From Zoogloea sp. (GTDB lineage Bacteria; Pseudomonadota; Gammaproteobacteria; Burkholderiales; Rhodocyclaceae), in NCBI GenBank assembly GCA_023150095.1, contig JAKLLO010000003.1:1-64000 (forward strand): a stretch of DNA of 64,000 bases. The letters are read 5' to 3'. The notes under the pieces are model-generated. The model did not search any database and was not told the origin of the DNA. It saw only the letters and a program-made list of their open reading frames with translations. Within the stretch, counting starts at the first letter, position 1; each line of letters begins with the position of its first letter. Shown here piece after piece: positions 55,459 through 64,000 of the stretch. The position numbers were made by a program, and so were the translations under genes.

Positions 55459-56747
55459 ACCAGACCACCGACAAACCGGGCAATGCAGATGAAGCGCTGG
55501 CAGCGATGCTCGGCCGCGCGGCCACCGGCACAGGCAAGGGCCGGCTGCGGCGCTGGCTGATCATCGGCGCCGGCGCGGTGGCGGTGATCGCCGCACTGGC
55601 CTTGCTGGGCGGCGGCGATCAGGGCGCGGCCGGGCGCTACATCACCGAAGAGGCCAGCACCGGCAAGCTGACGGTGACGGTGTCGGCCACCGGCACGCTG
55701 CAGCCCACCAAATCGGTGGACGTGGGCAGCGAGCAGTCCGGCACCCTGGCCACCGTGCTGGCCCAGGAGAACGACCGGGTGAAGAAGGGCCAGCTTCTTG
55801 CGCAGCTCGACACCGCCAAGCTGCGCGACGCGGTGGCCAAGAGCAGCGCGGCGCTGGCGGCGGCCAACGCGTCGGTGGCCCAGGCCCGGGCGACGGTGGC
55901 CGAAGCCCGGGCGTCCCTGTCGCGGATGCGGCAGGTGGCCGAGCTGTCCGGCGGCAAGGTGCCGGCCCGCACCGAACTCGAAACCGCCGAGGCCACCCTC
56001 CAGCGGGCTGTCGCCAACGAGGCCAGCGCCCGGGCGTCGGTGGTCCAGGCCGAGGCGGTGCTGAAGACCGACCAGACCAATCTTTCCAAGGGCACGATCC
56101 GCTCGCCGGTGGATGGCGTGGTGCTCACCCGCAAGGTGGAGCCCGGCCAGTCGGTGGTGGCGGCGATGACGATTCCGGTGCTGTTCACCCTGGCCGAGGA
56201 TCTCGCCCGGATGGAGCTGCAGGTGAAGGTGGACGAGGCCGACGTGGGCTCCGTGAAGCTCGGCCAGCCGGCCAGCTTCACGGTGTCGGCGTGGCCGGGG
56301 CGAAACTTTCCGGCGACCATCGAGCGGGTCGGGCTGGGTTCGACGATCACCGACAACGTGGTCACCTATAAAACCGTGCTCACGGTGAACAACGACGACC
56401 TGGCCCTGCGCCCGGGGATGACCGCCACCGCCACCATCGTCACCGCCCAGCGGGACAACGCCTTGCTGGTGCCCAACGCCGCGCTACGCTTTACGCCGCC
56501 CAAGGCCGCGCCGAAGGCCGAACGCAGCCTGGTGGCCAGCCTGCTGCCGCGCCCGCCGTCGGAGGCGAAGCACGGCACGGCGACGGCTGTGCCCGGCGCC
56601 TCCCAGGTGTGGGTGCTGGAGAACGGCGAGCCCCGCGGCGTACCGGTGAAGACGGGCGTCAGCAATGGGCGTTTCACCGAGATCACCGGCGGCGAACTCA
56701 AGCCCGGGATGGCGGTGATCACCGAATACCAGGAAGCGAAGAAATGA
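55455..56747 (+). CDS. macA: MacA-like periplasmic adaptor
   Basis: VSATGTLQPTKSVDVGSEQSGTLATVLAQENDRVKKGQLLAQLDTAKL, KGTIRSPVDGVVLTRKVEPGQSV. Confidence 0.88.
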   Translation: MNQTTDKPGNADEALAAMLGRAATGTGKGRLRRWLIIGAGAVAVIAALALLGGGDQGAAGRYITEEASTGKLTVTVSATGTLQPTKSVDVGSEQSGTLATVLAQENDRVKKGQLLAQLDTAKLRDAVAKSSAALAAANASVAQARATVAEARASLSRMRQVAELSGGKVPARTELETAEATLQRAVANEASARASVVQAEAVLKTDQTNLSKGTIRSPVDGVVLTRKVEPGQSVVAAMTIPVLFTLAEDLARMELQVKVDEADVGSVKLGQPASFTVSAWPGRNFPATIERVGLGSTITDNVVTYKTVLTVNNDDLALRPGMTATATIVTAQRDNALLVPNAALRFTPPKAAPKAERSLVASLLPRPPSEAKHGTATAVPGASQVWVLENGEPRGVPVKTGVSNGRFTEITGGELKPGMAVITEYQEAKK

Positions 56748-57478
56748 GCACCGTGGGCGCCACGCCGCTGATCGAGCTCGTCGGCATCACCAAGACTTAC
56801 GGCACCGGGCAGGCGGCGTTCCAGGCGCTGCAGGGGGTGGATCTCGTCATCGAGTCCGGCGAGTTCGTGGCGGTGATGGGCCCCAGCGGCTCGGGCAAAT
56901 CCACGGCGATGAATATCCTCGGCTGCCTCGATACGCCCACGTCCGGCGAGTACCGCTTCCGGGGCGTGCATGTGGAATCGCTGGAGCGCAACCAGCGGGC
57001 GCTGCTGCGCCGGCATTGCCTGGGTTTCGTGTTCCAGGGCTTCAACCTGCTGGCGCGCACCTCGGCCCAGGAGAACGTCGAGCTGCCGCTGCTCTACCGG
57101 GGCGAAGCGGCCGAGGCGCGCCACGCGGCGGCCCGGGCGGCGCTGGCCAAGGTGGGGCTAGCCGGCTGGGAGACCCACACCCCGGCCGAGCTTTCCGGCG
57201 GCCAGCAGCAGCGGGTCGCCATCGCCCGGGCGATCGTCACCAACCCGCTGGTGCTGCTGGCCGACGAGCCCACCGGCAACCTGGACAGCCATCGCAGCCA
57301 CGAGATCATGGAACTGCTGGCCGCCCTCAATCGCGAGCAGGGCATCACCATCATCATGGTCACCCACGAACCGGACATGGCCGCCTACGCGCGCCGGGTG
57401 GTGCGTTTTGTGGATGGCCGGGTGGCGAGCGACGAAGTGCGCGCGGCCAATGTTGCGGAGGCCCAGCCATGCTCCTGA
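56744..57478 (+). CDS. MacB-like ABC transporter ATP-binding protein
   Basis: [57 protein letters not shown]. Confidence 0.94.
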   Translation: MSTVGATPLIELVGITKTYGTGQAAFQALQGVDLVIESGEFVAVMGPSGSGKSTAMNILGCLDTPTSGEYRFRGVHVESLERNQRALLRRHCLGFVFQGFNLLARTSAQENVELPLLYRGEAAEARHAAARAALAKVGLAGWETHTPAELSGGQQQRVAIARAIVTNPLVLLADEPTGNLDSHRSHEIMELLAALNREQGITIIMVTHEPDMAAYARRVVRFVDGRVASDEVRAANVAEAQPCS

Positions 57479-58677
57479 GCGCGCTGCTGCTGGCCCTGCG
57501 GGAGATCCGCCGCAACCTGATGCGCTCCTTCCTCACGGTGCTGGGCATCGTGATCGGGGTGGCGGCGGTCATCACCATGGTGACGCTCGGCAACGGCGCC
57601 ACGCGGATGGTGTCGGACCAGATCTCCAGCCTGGGCAGCAACCTGCTGATGGTGCGGCCCGGCCAGCGCCTCGGCCCGGGGCGCGACAGCGCCGGCTCGC
57701 CGAGCTTTCGCAAGGCCGATGTCGAGGCGATCCGCAGCCAGGTGAGCAGCCTGCAGGACGTGGCGTCGGCGGTAGGCAGTTCGGTGACCCTGGTGGCGGG
57801 AAACAACAACTGGTCGGCGACGGTGAATGGCACCACCAACGCCTATCTGGTGGCCGGCAACTGGAAGCTGGCCGCCGGCCGGGCCTTTCTCGACGACGAG
57901 GAGCGCGCCGGCAAGGCTGTGTGCATCATCGGCGAAACCGTGCGCCGCGAGCTCTTCGGCAGCCGCAGCCCGCTGGGCGACGAAATCCGCGTCAAAACCT
58001 TCAGCTGTCAGGTGGTGGGCCTGCTGGCCTCGAAGGGGCAGGGCGCGATGGGGATGGATCAGGACGACATCGTGCTGATGCCGATCAGCACCGTGCAGCG
58101 GCGCATCACCGGCAACCTGGATATCCCGACCATCCTGATCGCCCTGAAGGACGGCGCCGACACCCCGGCGGTGATGGCCCAGATCCGCGGCCTGCTACGG
58201 GAGCGCCGCAAGCTCGCCGAGAACGATGCCGACAACTTCAACATCATGGACACCCGCCAGATCGCCGAGACCCTGTCGGGCACCATCCGCACGATGACCG
58301 GCCTGCTTGGCGCGGTGGCGGCGGTGAGCCTGCTGGTGGGCGGCATCGGGATCATGAACATCATGCTGGTGTCGGTCACCGAGCGCACCCGGGAGATCGG
58401 CATCCGGCTTGCCATCGGCGCGCTCGAAGGCGAGGTGCTGCTGCAGTTCCTGATCGAGGCGGTGGTGCTGTCTGCCTTCGGCGGGCTGGTGGGCATCGTG
58501 CTGGCGCTGGGCACCTGCGTGGGGCTCGCTGCGCTGATGCACATGCCCTTCCTGTTCAACCCGGGCATCAACCTGCTGGCTTTCTTCTTCTCGGCGGCGA
58601 TCGGGGTGGTGTTCGGTTACGTGCCAGCCCGACGAGCGGCGAGACTCGACCCGATCGACGCGCTGCGACACGAGTGA
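57469..58677 (+). CDS. MacB-like ABC transporter permease
   Basis: REIRRNLMRSFLTVLGIVIGVAAVITMVTLGNGAT..., C-terminal PARRAARLDPIDALRHE. Confidence 0.93.
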   Translation: MLLSALLLALREIRRNLMRSFLTVLGIVIGVAAVITMVTLGNGATRMVSDQISSLGSNLLMVRPGQRLGPGRDSAGSPSFRKADVEAIRSQVSSLQDVASAVGSSVTLVAGNNNWSATVNGTTNAYLVAGNWKLAAGRAFLDDEERAGKAVCIIGETVRRELFGSRSPLGDEIRVKTFSCQVVGLLASKGQGAMGMDQDDIVLMPISTVQRRITGNLDIPTILIALKDGADTPAVMAQIRGLLRERRKLAENDADNFNIMDTRQIAETLSGTIRTMTGLLGAVAAVSLLVGGIGIMNIMLVSVTERTREIGIRLAIGALEGEVLLQFLIEAVVLSAFGGLVGIVLALGTCVGLAALMHMPFLFNPGINLLAFFFSAAIGVVFGYVPARRAARLDPIDALRHE

Positions 58678-58702
58678 TTCGACAAATTTTGCAGATTTAG
58701 CG

Positions 58703-58728
58703 GGAGGGCGATGTCCCTCCTTTTTTTT
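58703..58728 (+). terminator. Rho-independent terminator
   Basis: ggaggg-cgatgt-ccctcc followed by tttttttt. Confidence 0.75.
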
Positions 58729-58977
58729 GCCTGCCCGAAAGACCATGTGGCTCAAGGGGCCTGTCTTTTTGTGACGAAGCGCACGCCACGCCCCAACATA
58801 AGAAAATTTCCTACACAATTATTGGAAACGTCTAAAATAGCAAAAACATCAAATTAAATAAAATGTGTCGTAACTCATTCAGATCCCCGATCGCATGAAA
58901 ACGACCACGAAACACCTGCATCACCCCCTCTGCGCCGGCAGCCCTGTTGCCGTCCATTCCTGACCAAGGAGGCCACC

Positions 58978-59829
58978 ATGCCAACCCATCACAGTGATCT
59001 CTATCACTCCGGCCCGTACGAACTCGGCTGCGGCACCGATCTGGTCCTGGGACATGACGAACTGAGCCGGCGCCTGGAGCGGGAGCAGCGGGAGAAGGCC
59101 GACGCGCAGATCCATCTGCAGCGCCTCTCGGCCGAGGTTCAGCAACTGCGCGCCCAGCGCGACGAGGCGCTTCGCGCCCTCGAGCTGTCAAACCAGAACG
59201 CCATGTTCCAGCTGGCGAAGGCGGCCGAGGAGAAGGATGGCGAGGCCGGCCAGCACATGCGCAGGATTGGTGTGATCGCGGGGATGATCGCCGAGGCGAT
59301 CGGCTGCTCCGAGCACTTCTGCGAGCTGATCTGCGATGCGGCCCAGCTCCACGACATCGGCAAGATCGGCATCCACGAGAGCATCCTGTCGAAGCCGGGC
59401 GCGCTGACCATCGATGAGTGGAAGCTGGTGCGGGAGCATTCGCGCATCGGCGCCGGCATCCTGTCGGCGTTCCGGTCGCCGGTGATGGATCTGGCGGCCG
59501 AGATCTCGATGTCCCACCACGAACACTACTGCGGCGCCGGCTATCCCCTCGGGCTGGCGGGCGAGGCGATTCCGCTGGCCGGGCGGATCGTCGGGCTGGC
59601 GGATTTCTTCGATTCGCTGACGATGGACCGCTGCTACCGCAAGGCCATGTCGGACGAGCAGGCGCTGGCGATGATCGCCGAGCGGCGGGGCGAGCAGTTC
59701 GACCCGCGTCTCGTCGATGCCTTCCTGCGGATTGCCGATCAGGTCATCCTGGCCCGCGACTCGATCAACGAGATCGAGGCCATCTGCGACCTGCCGGACA
59801 TCCACGGCGACTGGTGGATGGCCTTTTAG
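58978..59829 (+). CDS. HD-GYP-type phosphodiesterase-like protein
   Basis: AAQLHDIGKIGIHESILSKPGALT, MSHHEHYCGAGYPLGLAGEAIPLAGRIVGLADFFDSLT. Confidence 0.82.
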   Translation: MPTHHSDLYHSGPYELGCGTDLVLGHDELSRRLEREQREKADAQIHLQRLSAEVQQLRAQRDEALRALELSNQNAMFQLAKAAEEKDGEAGQHMRRIGVIAGMIAEAIGCSEHFCELICDAAQLHDIGKIGIHESILSKPGALTIDEWKLVREHSRIGAGILSAFRSPVMDLAAEISMSHHEHYCGAGYPLGLAGEAIPLAGRIVGLADFFDSLTMDRCYRKAMSDEQALAMIAERRGEQFDPRLVDAFLRIADQVILARDSINEIEAICDLPDIHGDWWMAF

Positions 59830-60614
59830 GCGGATTCCTGCGCGTCGAGAATCCGCGCCACGAAGCCGGCGACGGCCTCGATCACCGCACCGGGCTGGTC
59901 CTTGTGCGGTGAATGACGGCAGTCGGCCAGCTTGACCAGATCCACATCCTTCACCTGCGCGGCGATGCGATCGAGCTGATCCATCGTCCCGTACTCGTCG
60001 TCCTCGCCCTGGATCGCCATGATCGGGCAACGGATGGTGGCGAGGTATTCCTCGATGTTCCAGTCGCGGAAGGCCGGGCTCAGCCAGATGTTGAGCCACG
60101 ACATGAACACCGAGTCCACATCGAGATGATGCTTGCCGAGGCGGGCGGCAAGGTCGGTGGTCTTCCAGGCCTCGCCAGCCTGACGGATGCCGGCGATGGT
60201 CACGTCCTCCACCAGCACGTGGGGCGCCATCAGGATGATGCCGGACAGCGGCCGCGGGGTGCCGCCGGCGTTGATCAGCGAGATGCTGCCGCCGTCGCTG
60301 TGGCCAAACAGGAAGGGCCGATCCAGATCCAGCGCGTCGAGCAGGGCGGGCAGCGCCACCAGCGCCTCGTCGTGCATGTAGCGGGGCGTGCGGGCTTCAC
60401 CGCGGCGGGGCGTGGAGCGGCCGTAGCCGTAGCGCGAATACACGATGGCCTCGCAGCCGGTGGCATCGGCGACCCGCTGGGGAAAATCCCGCCACATGGA
60501 AATCGAGCCGAGCCCTTCGTGCAGGAAGACGATCGCTGGTGCGCCGGGGCGAGGGTGGGCCGAAACGAGGCGGACGATCTCCAGATCCGTGTCGTGAATG
60601 CGCAGGGTTTTCAT
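59826..60614 (-). CDS. Alpha/beta hydrolase
   Basis: FLHEGLGSISMWRDFP, GHSDGGSISL nucleophile elbow, GEDDEYG and DCRHSPHKDQP. Confidence 0.9.
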   Translation of the reverse strand: MKTLRIHDTDLEIVRLVSAHPRPGAPAIVFLHEGLGSISMWRDFPQRVADATGCEAIVYSRYGYGRSTPRRGEARTPRYMHDEALVALPALLDALDLDRPFLFGHSDGGSISLINAGGTPRPLSGIILMAPHVLVEDVTIAGIRQAGEAWKTTDLAARLGKHHLDVDSVFMSWLNIWLSPAFRDWNIEEYLATIRCPIMAIQGEDDEYGTMDQLDRIAAQVKDVDLVKLADCRHSPHKDQPGAVIEAVAGFVARILDAQESA

Positions 60615-60770
60615 TGTTATGGTTCTCGATGCGGTTCGAAAAGCCTGATTATTGCCCAGCGGGCGGCGGCCCCGAAGTGCAGCTACGGACAGACTTCGAC
60701 GAAATGCAGTCAATTTCATCGAAGGGCTTCCAATTTCTCAAAGGGTGTGTATAATCTCGATCTCTCAAGT

Positions 60771-60847
60771 GCGCCCGTAGCTCAGTTGGATAGAGTACTT
60801 GGCTACGAACCAAGGGGTCGTGGGTTCGAATCCTGCCGGGCGCGCCA
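60771..60847 (+). tRNA. tRNA-Arg (anticodon ACG)
   Basis: gcgcccgtagctcagttggatagagtacttggctacgaaccaaggggtcgtgggttcgaatcctgccgggcgcgcca; anticodon loop ctACGaa; CCA encoded. Confidence 0.95.
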
Positions 60848-60877
60848 GTTTTAAACTGGTTTGAGTTGTTGGAAACG

Positions 60878-60904
60878 GAGTCGCTTAAATGCGGCTCTTT
60901 TCAA
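60878..60904 (+). terminator. Possible terminator between the tRNA copies
   Basis: gagtcgc-ttaaat-gcggctc-tttt with one G-T pair. Confidence 0.45.
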
Positions 60905-60953
60905 CTAAGGAGGGCAGGTCTCTCCGCCGCGTTGGCGGCAAAATGTGAGTTTA

Positions 60954-61030
60954 GCGCCCGTAGCTCAGTTGGATAGAGTACTTGGCTACGAACCAAGGGG
61001 TCGTGGGTTCGAATCCTGCCGGGCGCGCCA
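60954..61030 (+). tRNA. tRNA-Arg (anticodon ACG), second identical copy
   Basis: Sequence identical to 60771-60847 over 77 nt. Confidence 0.95.
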
Positions 61031-61037
61031 AAACGTG

Positions 61038-61067
61038 AAAGGGACTGCAGAAATGCAGTCCCTTTTT
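61038..61067 (+). terminator. Rho-independent terminator after the second tRNA-Arg
   Basis: aaagggactgca-gaaa-tgcagtccctttttg. Confidence 0.85.
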
Positions 61068-61133
61068 GCGTTGGGTTTCATCTGCGTAGCTGGGAATGGC
61101 CGGTGCCGGAAAGTTGATCTGCCTCAGATTCTT

Positions 61134-61158
61134 TTAAATAAAAATAATTATCATTACC
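61134..61158. promoter_or_regulatory. Putative Fur box
   Basis: ttaaataaaaataattatcattacc; the core ataattatcattacc resembles the Fur consensus. Confidence 0.6.
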
Positions 61159-61184
61159 AAAAATACTTGAAAGAGGCGGGCAGC

Positions 61185-61961
61185 ATGCGCTTTCCCGGGC
61201 GGAACCTTGCGTGCGGGTTGTTGATGGGTTTCTTTGCCGCCTGCGTGACGGCCGACCCCGAGATCATGGTTCATGAGGCCGATCTTGCCGATCGGGGCGA
61301 GGTGGTCACGTCGCTGCACGCCAATCATGCCTGGCAGGGGCGCCGGTTCTCCGATGACGGCACCTGGCCGGCCCATCGGCTGACTTACCTGATGGCGGAA
61401 TTCGCGACCGGCCTGGTACCAGGCTGGGAGGTCGGCGTGCACCTGCCGGTGATGCGCGGTGGCGCCGACGGCGTCTCGTCCGACAACGGCGCCTGGGGCG
61501 CCTCGGCCATCATGTTCCGCCTGAAGCACATCCGCCGCGCCGGGGAAGGCTGGTTTTACGGCTTCAATGCCGAGTACGACATCAATGCCCGCCGCTACGT
61601 GCGCGATCCCCGCGGTGCGGAGTTTCGCGGCATCGTCGGTTTTGATGGCGAGCACGTCCGGGTTACCGCCAACCCGCATCTGATGTGGGGCTGGGGCCGC
61701 GAGGACAGCCCTCGGTCGCCCGATCTCAACCTTGATCTCAAGGCGCTTTTCAAGGCGTCTGAAACCTTTGCCTGGGGCATCGAGGCCTACACCGACGGCG
61801 GGCGCATCAATCGACTGCGCCCGGGGGACCGCGACCGGACGATCTATCTGGTGGCCGAGTACGAAACCCGGATCGGCGCGATCCATGTGGGGCTCGGTCA
61901 GGGCTTCAAGGAGACGCCGGAGCGCCATCTGCTGAAGGGTGTGTGGACAACGCGTTTCTAG
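61185..61961 (+). CDS. Exported protein of unknown function (possible outer membrane/barrel protein)
   Basis: Signal peptide-like MRFPGRNLACGLLMGFFAACVTADP; alternating aromatic/charged strands. ORF track start at 60945 lies in the tRNA and is rejected. Confidence 0.6.
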   Translation: MRFPGRNLACGLLMGFFAACVTADPEIMVHEADLADRGEVVTSLHANHAWQGRRFSDDGTWPAHRLTYLMAEFATGLVPGWEVGVHLPVMRGGADGVSSDNGAWGASAIMFRLKHIRRAGEGWFYGFNAEYDINARRYVRDPRGAEFRGIVGFDGEHVRVTANPHLMWGWGREDSPRSPDLNLDLKALFKASETFAWGIEAYTDGGRINRLRPGDRDRTIYLVAEYETRIGAIHVGLGQGFKETPERHLLKGVWTTRF

Positions 61962-62037
61962 ACCGCGTGGGAGCCCGGAGCGCCGCAGTCGAAAGGTGGT
62001 TTAATGGCCCGATTTCGTCCATGGTGGGGGTGTTCGG

Positions 62038-62859
62038 GTGGCTGACCGCATCGTCTGGTGGGTGTTGCTGGGGGTGGCGTTGCTGATCGGCTTCCGACAG
62101 GCGCGGGCCAGCTTCGGGCTGCATGGATTCAGCACGCGGGTGTGGCTGGTGGCGCTGTTGCCGGTCTGCACGGTACTTGGGCTGTGGAGCTGGATGCACA
62201 CGGGTGCGGCGGCGCTGTCGTGGGTGCTTGGCCTGGCGCTGGTGCTGCTGGGCCTGCGTCATGTGCTGGAGGCGCGGCGCAGATCACTGCTGGCGGGCTA
62301 CATCTTTCCGTCGTCGCTGGCCCGGAAGGTCCGCGCAACCTATCCCCATCTGGAAGACGCGCAGGTGCGGATGGTGATCGAAAGCCTGCGCAGCTTCTTC
62401 CTCATCAGCCAGCGCGCCCACGGGCGCATGGTGGCGATGCCGAGCCAGGCGGTGGACGTGGCCTGGCATGAGTTCATCCTCTTCACGCGGGGCTATCAGC
62501 GCTTCTGCAGCCGCTGCCTGGGGCGCTTCCTCCATCACACGCCGGCACAGAACATGGCCTCTGTCGGTGTTGCCCGTCAGGGGCTGCAGCGGGCGTGGTT
62601 CCATGCCTGCGCGCTGGAGGGGATCAATCCGAAGCAGCCGGCGCGGCTGCCCCGGTTATTTGCGATCGATGCGCTGCTGGCGATCCCCGACGGGTTTCGT
62701 TACCAGCTCAATTGCGTCAAGGACGGAAGTGGCGCGGGCGATTCGTTCTGCGCGTCGGATCTCGGCTGTGGCTCGTCCGACGGCTGCGGGGGCGATGGCG
62801 GCGGGGATGGAGATGGATGCGGGGGTGACGGCGGAGGCGGCTGCGGCGGGGGCGACTGA
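62038..62859 (+). CDS. Membrane protein with glycine-rich-domain-protein-like region and Gly/Cys/Asp-rich tail
   Basis: Two or three TM segments, AVDVAWHEFILFTRGYQRFC, tail GCGSSDGCGGDGGGDGDGCGGDGGGGCGGGD. Confidence 0.6.
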   Translation: MADRIVWWVLLGVALLIGFRQARASFGLHGFSTRVWLVALLPVCTVLGLWSWMHTGAAALSWVLGLALVLLGLRHVLEARRRSLLAGYIFPSSLARKVRATYPHLEDAQVRMVIESLRSFFLISQRAHGRMVAMPSQAVDVAWHEFILFTRGYQRFCSRCLGRFLHHTPAQNMASVGVARQGLQRAWFHACALEGINPKQPARLPRLFAIDALLAIPDGFRYQLNCVKDGSGAGDSFCASDLGCGSSDGCGGDGGGDGDGCGGDGGGGCGGGD

Positions 62860-62886
62860 CCCCGCCGGCGCCGGCTGCCGGGGTGT

Positions 62887-63351
62887 TCAGAGGAAGCGGT
62901 CGAGCATCTTCTTGCTGTGGGCGTCGAGGGCGTAGCGGTCGCGGATCAGGAAGTGGATGCCGCGGCTGTCGGCGATGAGCAGGGCTGGCCGCACCAGCCG
63001 GCGGATGTCTTCCTCGCCCTTGAGCACCAGGCTGGTGGGGCCGCGGTCGGTGTCCACTTCCCAGGTGCTGGGGGTGGCATAGCTGGAAACCGAGCGGATG
63101 CGCTCGATCACCGGCATGAACTCGCGGGTGGAAAGATCGGCTTCGAGCACTTCGCGGCTGGCCGGCGAGAGATCGGCGATGCGGGTGATCCAGGCGACTT
63201 CCTCGCCCTCGGCGTTGACGAGGCCGATGCCTTCGGTTGGCGCCGCGATGGGGAAGGAGCGGACCGGATTGACCTGCTGGCGGGTGCCGTCGGGCGCCAC
63301 GTGGACGAGCTGACCGAAGCTGTTGCGTTCGAGAATGATGGCGTGGGTCAT
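62887..63351 (-). CDS. DUF1854 family protein (cyanophycin-metabolism-associated type)
   Basis: VNPVRSFPIAAPTEGIGLVNAEGEEVAWI...RFMPVIERI-like DUF1854 features; adjacent to an ABC exporter-type ATPase. Confidence 0.75.
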   Translation of the reverse strand: MTHAIILERNSFGQLVHVAPDGTRQQVNPVRSFPIAAPTEGIGLVNAEGEEVAWITRIADLSPASREVLEADLSTREFMPVIERIRSVSSYATPSTWEVDTDRGPTSLVLKGEEDIRRLVRPALLIADSRGIHFLIRDRYALDAHSKKMLDRFL

Positions 63352-63359
63352 GGCGGGCC

Positions 63360-64000
63360 TCAGGCGTTGGCGTGTTCGCGGTGCTGCGGGACGATGGGCT
63401 TGTCGGCGCCGATGGCGTCGTCGTCGAGCTTGCGCGTCTGGGCTTCGTAAAGGCGGAAGTAGGCGCCCTGTTTTTCCATCAGCGCGTCGTGGTTGCCGAT
63501 CTCGACGATCTGGCCCCGGTCGAGCACCACCAGGCGGTCGGCCTTGCGCAGCGTCGACAGGCGGTGGGCGATCGCGATGGTGGTGCGACCGCGGATGAGG
63601 TTTTCGAGGGCGGCCTGGATTTCCATTTCGGTTTCGGTATCGACGGCCGAGGTGGCTTCGTCGAGGATCAGGATGCGCGGGTCGATCAAGAGCGCGCGGG
63701 CGATGGAGATCCGCTGGCGCTCGCCACCGGATAGCGCCTGGCCGCGCTCACCCACCAGCGAGTCGTAGCCATGGGGCAGACGCATGATGAAGTCGTGGGC
63801 GTGGGCCGCGCGGGCGGCGGAGATGATCTCGTCGCGGGTGGCGTCGGGCTTGCCGTAGGCGATGTTCTCGGCAATGGTGCCGAAGAACAGGAAGGGCTCC
63901 TGGAGCACCAGGCCGATGTTGCGGCGGTATTCGGACACCGGCACCGCGCGCACGTCGATGCCTTCGATGCGGATCGAGCCGTCGGTTACGTCGTAGAAGC
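63360..64000 (-). CDS. ABC transporter ATP-binding/permease protein, partial (runs off the window)
   Basis: LVLQEPFLFFGTIAENIAYG, LSGGERQRISIARALLIDPRILILDEATSAVDTETE; reading frame open to the window edge. Confidence 0.88.
   Translation of the reverse strand, partial: FYDVTDGSIRIEGIDVRAVPVSEYRRNIGLVLQEPFLFFGTIAENIAYGKPDATRDEIISAARAAHAHDFIMRLPHGYDSLVGERGQALSGGERQRISIARALLIDPRILILDEATSAVDTETEMEIQAALENLIRGRTTIAIAHRLSTLRKADRLVVLDRGQIVEIGNHDALMEKQGAYFRLYEAQTRKLDDDAIGADKPIVPQHREHANA

Noticed and set aside
54016-58677. NodT/MacA/MacB genes as the missing exporter for the giant protein
   Set aside because: A self-contained macAB-type efflux operon about 21 kb away with its own overlaps and terminator; no evidence of linkage.
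60945-61184. ORF start MSLAPVAQLDRVLGYEPRGRGFESCRAR and the similar ORF tail at 60780-60854
   Set aside because: This is translation through the tRNA-Arg genes; the real downstream CDS most likely starts at 61185.

Overview
The window is about 64 kb of high-GC Gram-negative chromosome, probably betaproteobacterial (Rhodocyclales-like by gene content; inference only). Housekeeping and core genes recognised include relA, a CDF transporter, yaaA, lplT, alr, radA, an HU gene, a macA/macB/NodT-type efflux set and two identical tandem tRNA-Arg(ACG) genes. Two accessory blocks stand out. (1) About 9.66-33.2 kb is a six-gene, tightly packed, same-strand operon: a GAF+HlyD adaptor, a PqqD-like+M50 metalloprotease+HlyD fusion, a truncated SecA-like ATPase, a third HlyD-type adaptor, a giant 5177-aa protein (LEPR-XLL-like N-terminus, DUF4347, CSLREA/beta-helix, delta-60, cadherin-like and DNRLRE modules, C-terminal hydrophobic segment), and a translationally coupled membrane diguanylate cyclase. 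I propose it as a dedicated, poorly described export/processing/c-di-GMP system for one giant surface protein. It shows no classical T1SS ABC exporter, RTX repeats, TPS partner or ordinary signal peptide. (2) About 33.3-44.1 kb is a zinc-starvation (Zur-type) island. A perfect 28-bp palindrome lies between a Fur/Zur-family regulator and a divergent nine-gene run: hisI, thrS, gamma-carbonic anhydrase, dihydroorotase, QueD-like, DUF1826, ABC ATPase, ABC permease, DUF3299. A tonB-exbB-exbD operon with its own Fur-like box flanks the island. Several paralogs carry altered metal or catalytic residues. Smaller points include a pseudo-histidine-kinase (phospho-acceptor His replaced by Tyr) coupled to a LuxR-type regulator, and a Fur-box-preceded orphan envelope protein. 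All calls come from reading the sequence; no database search was possible.
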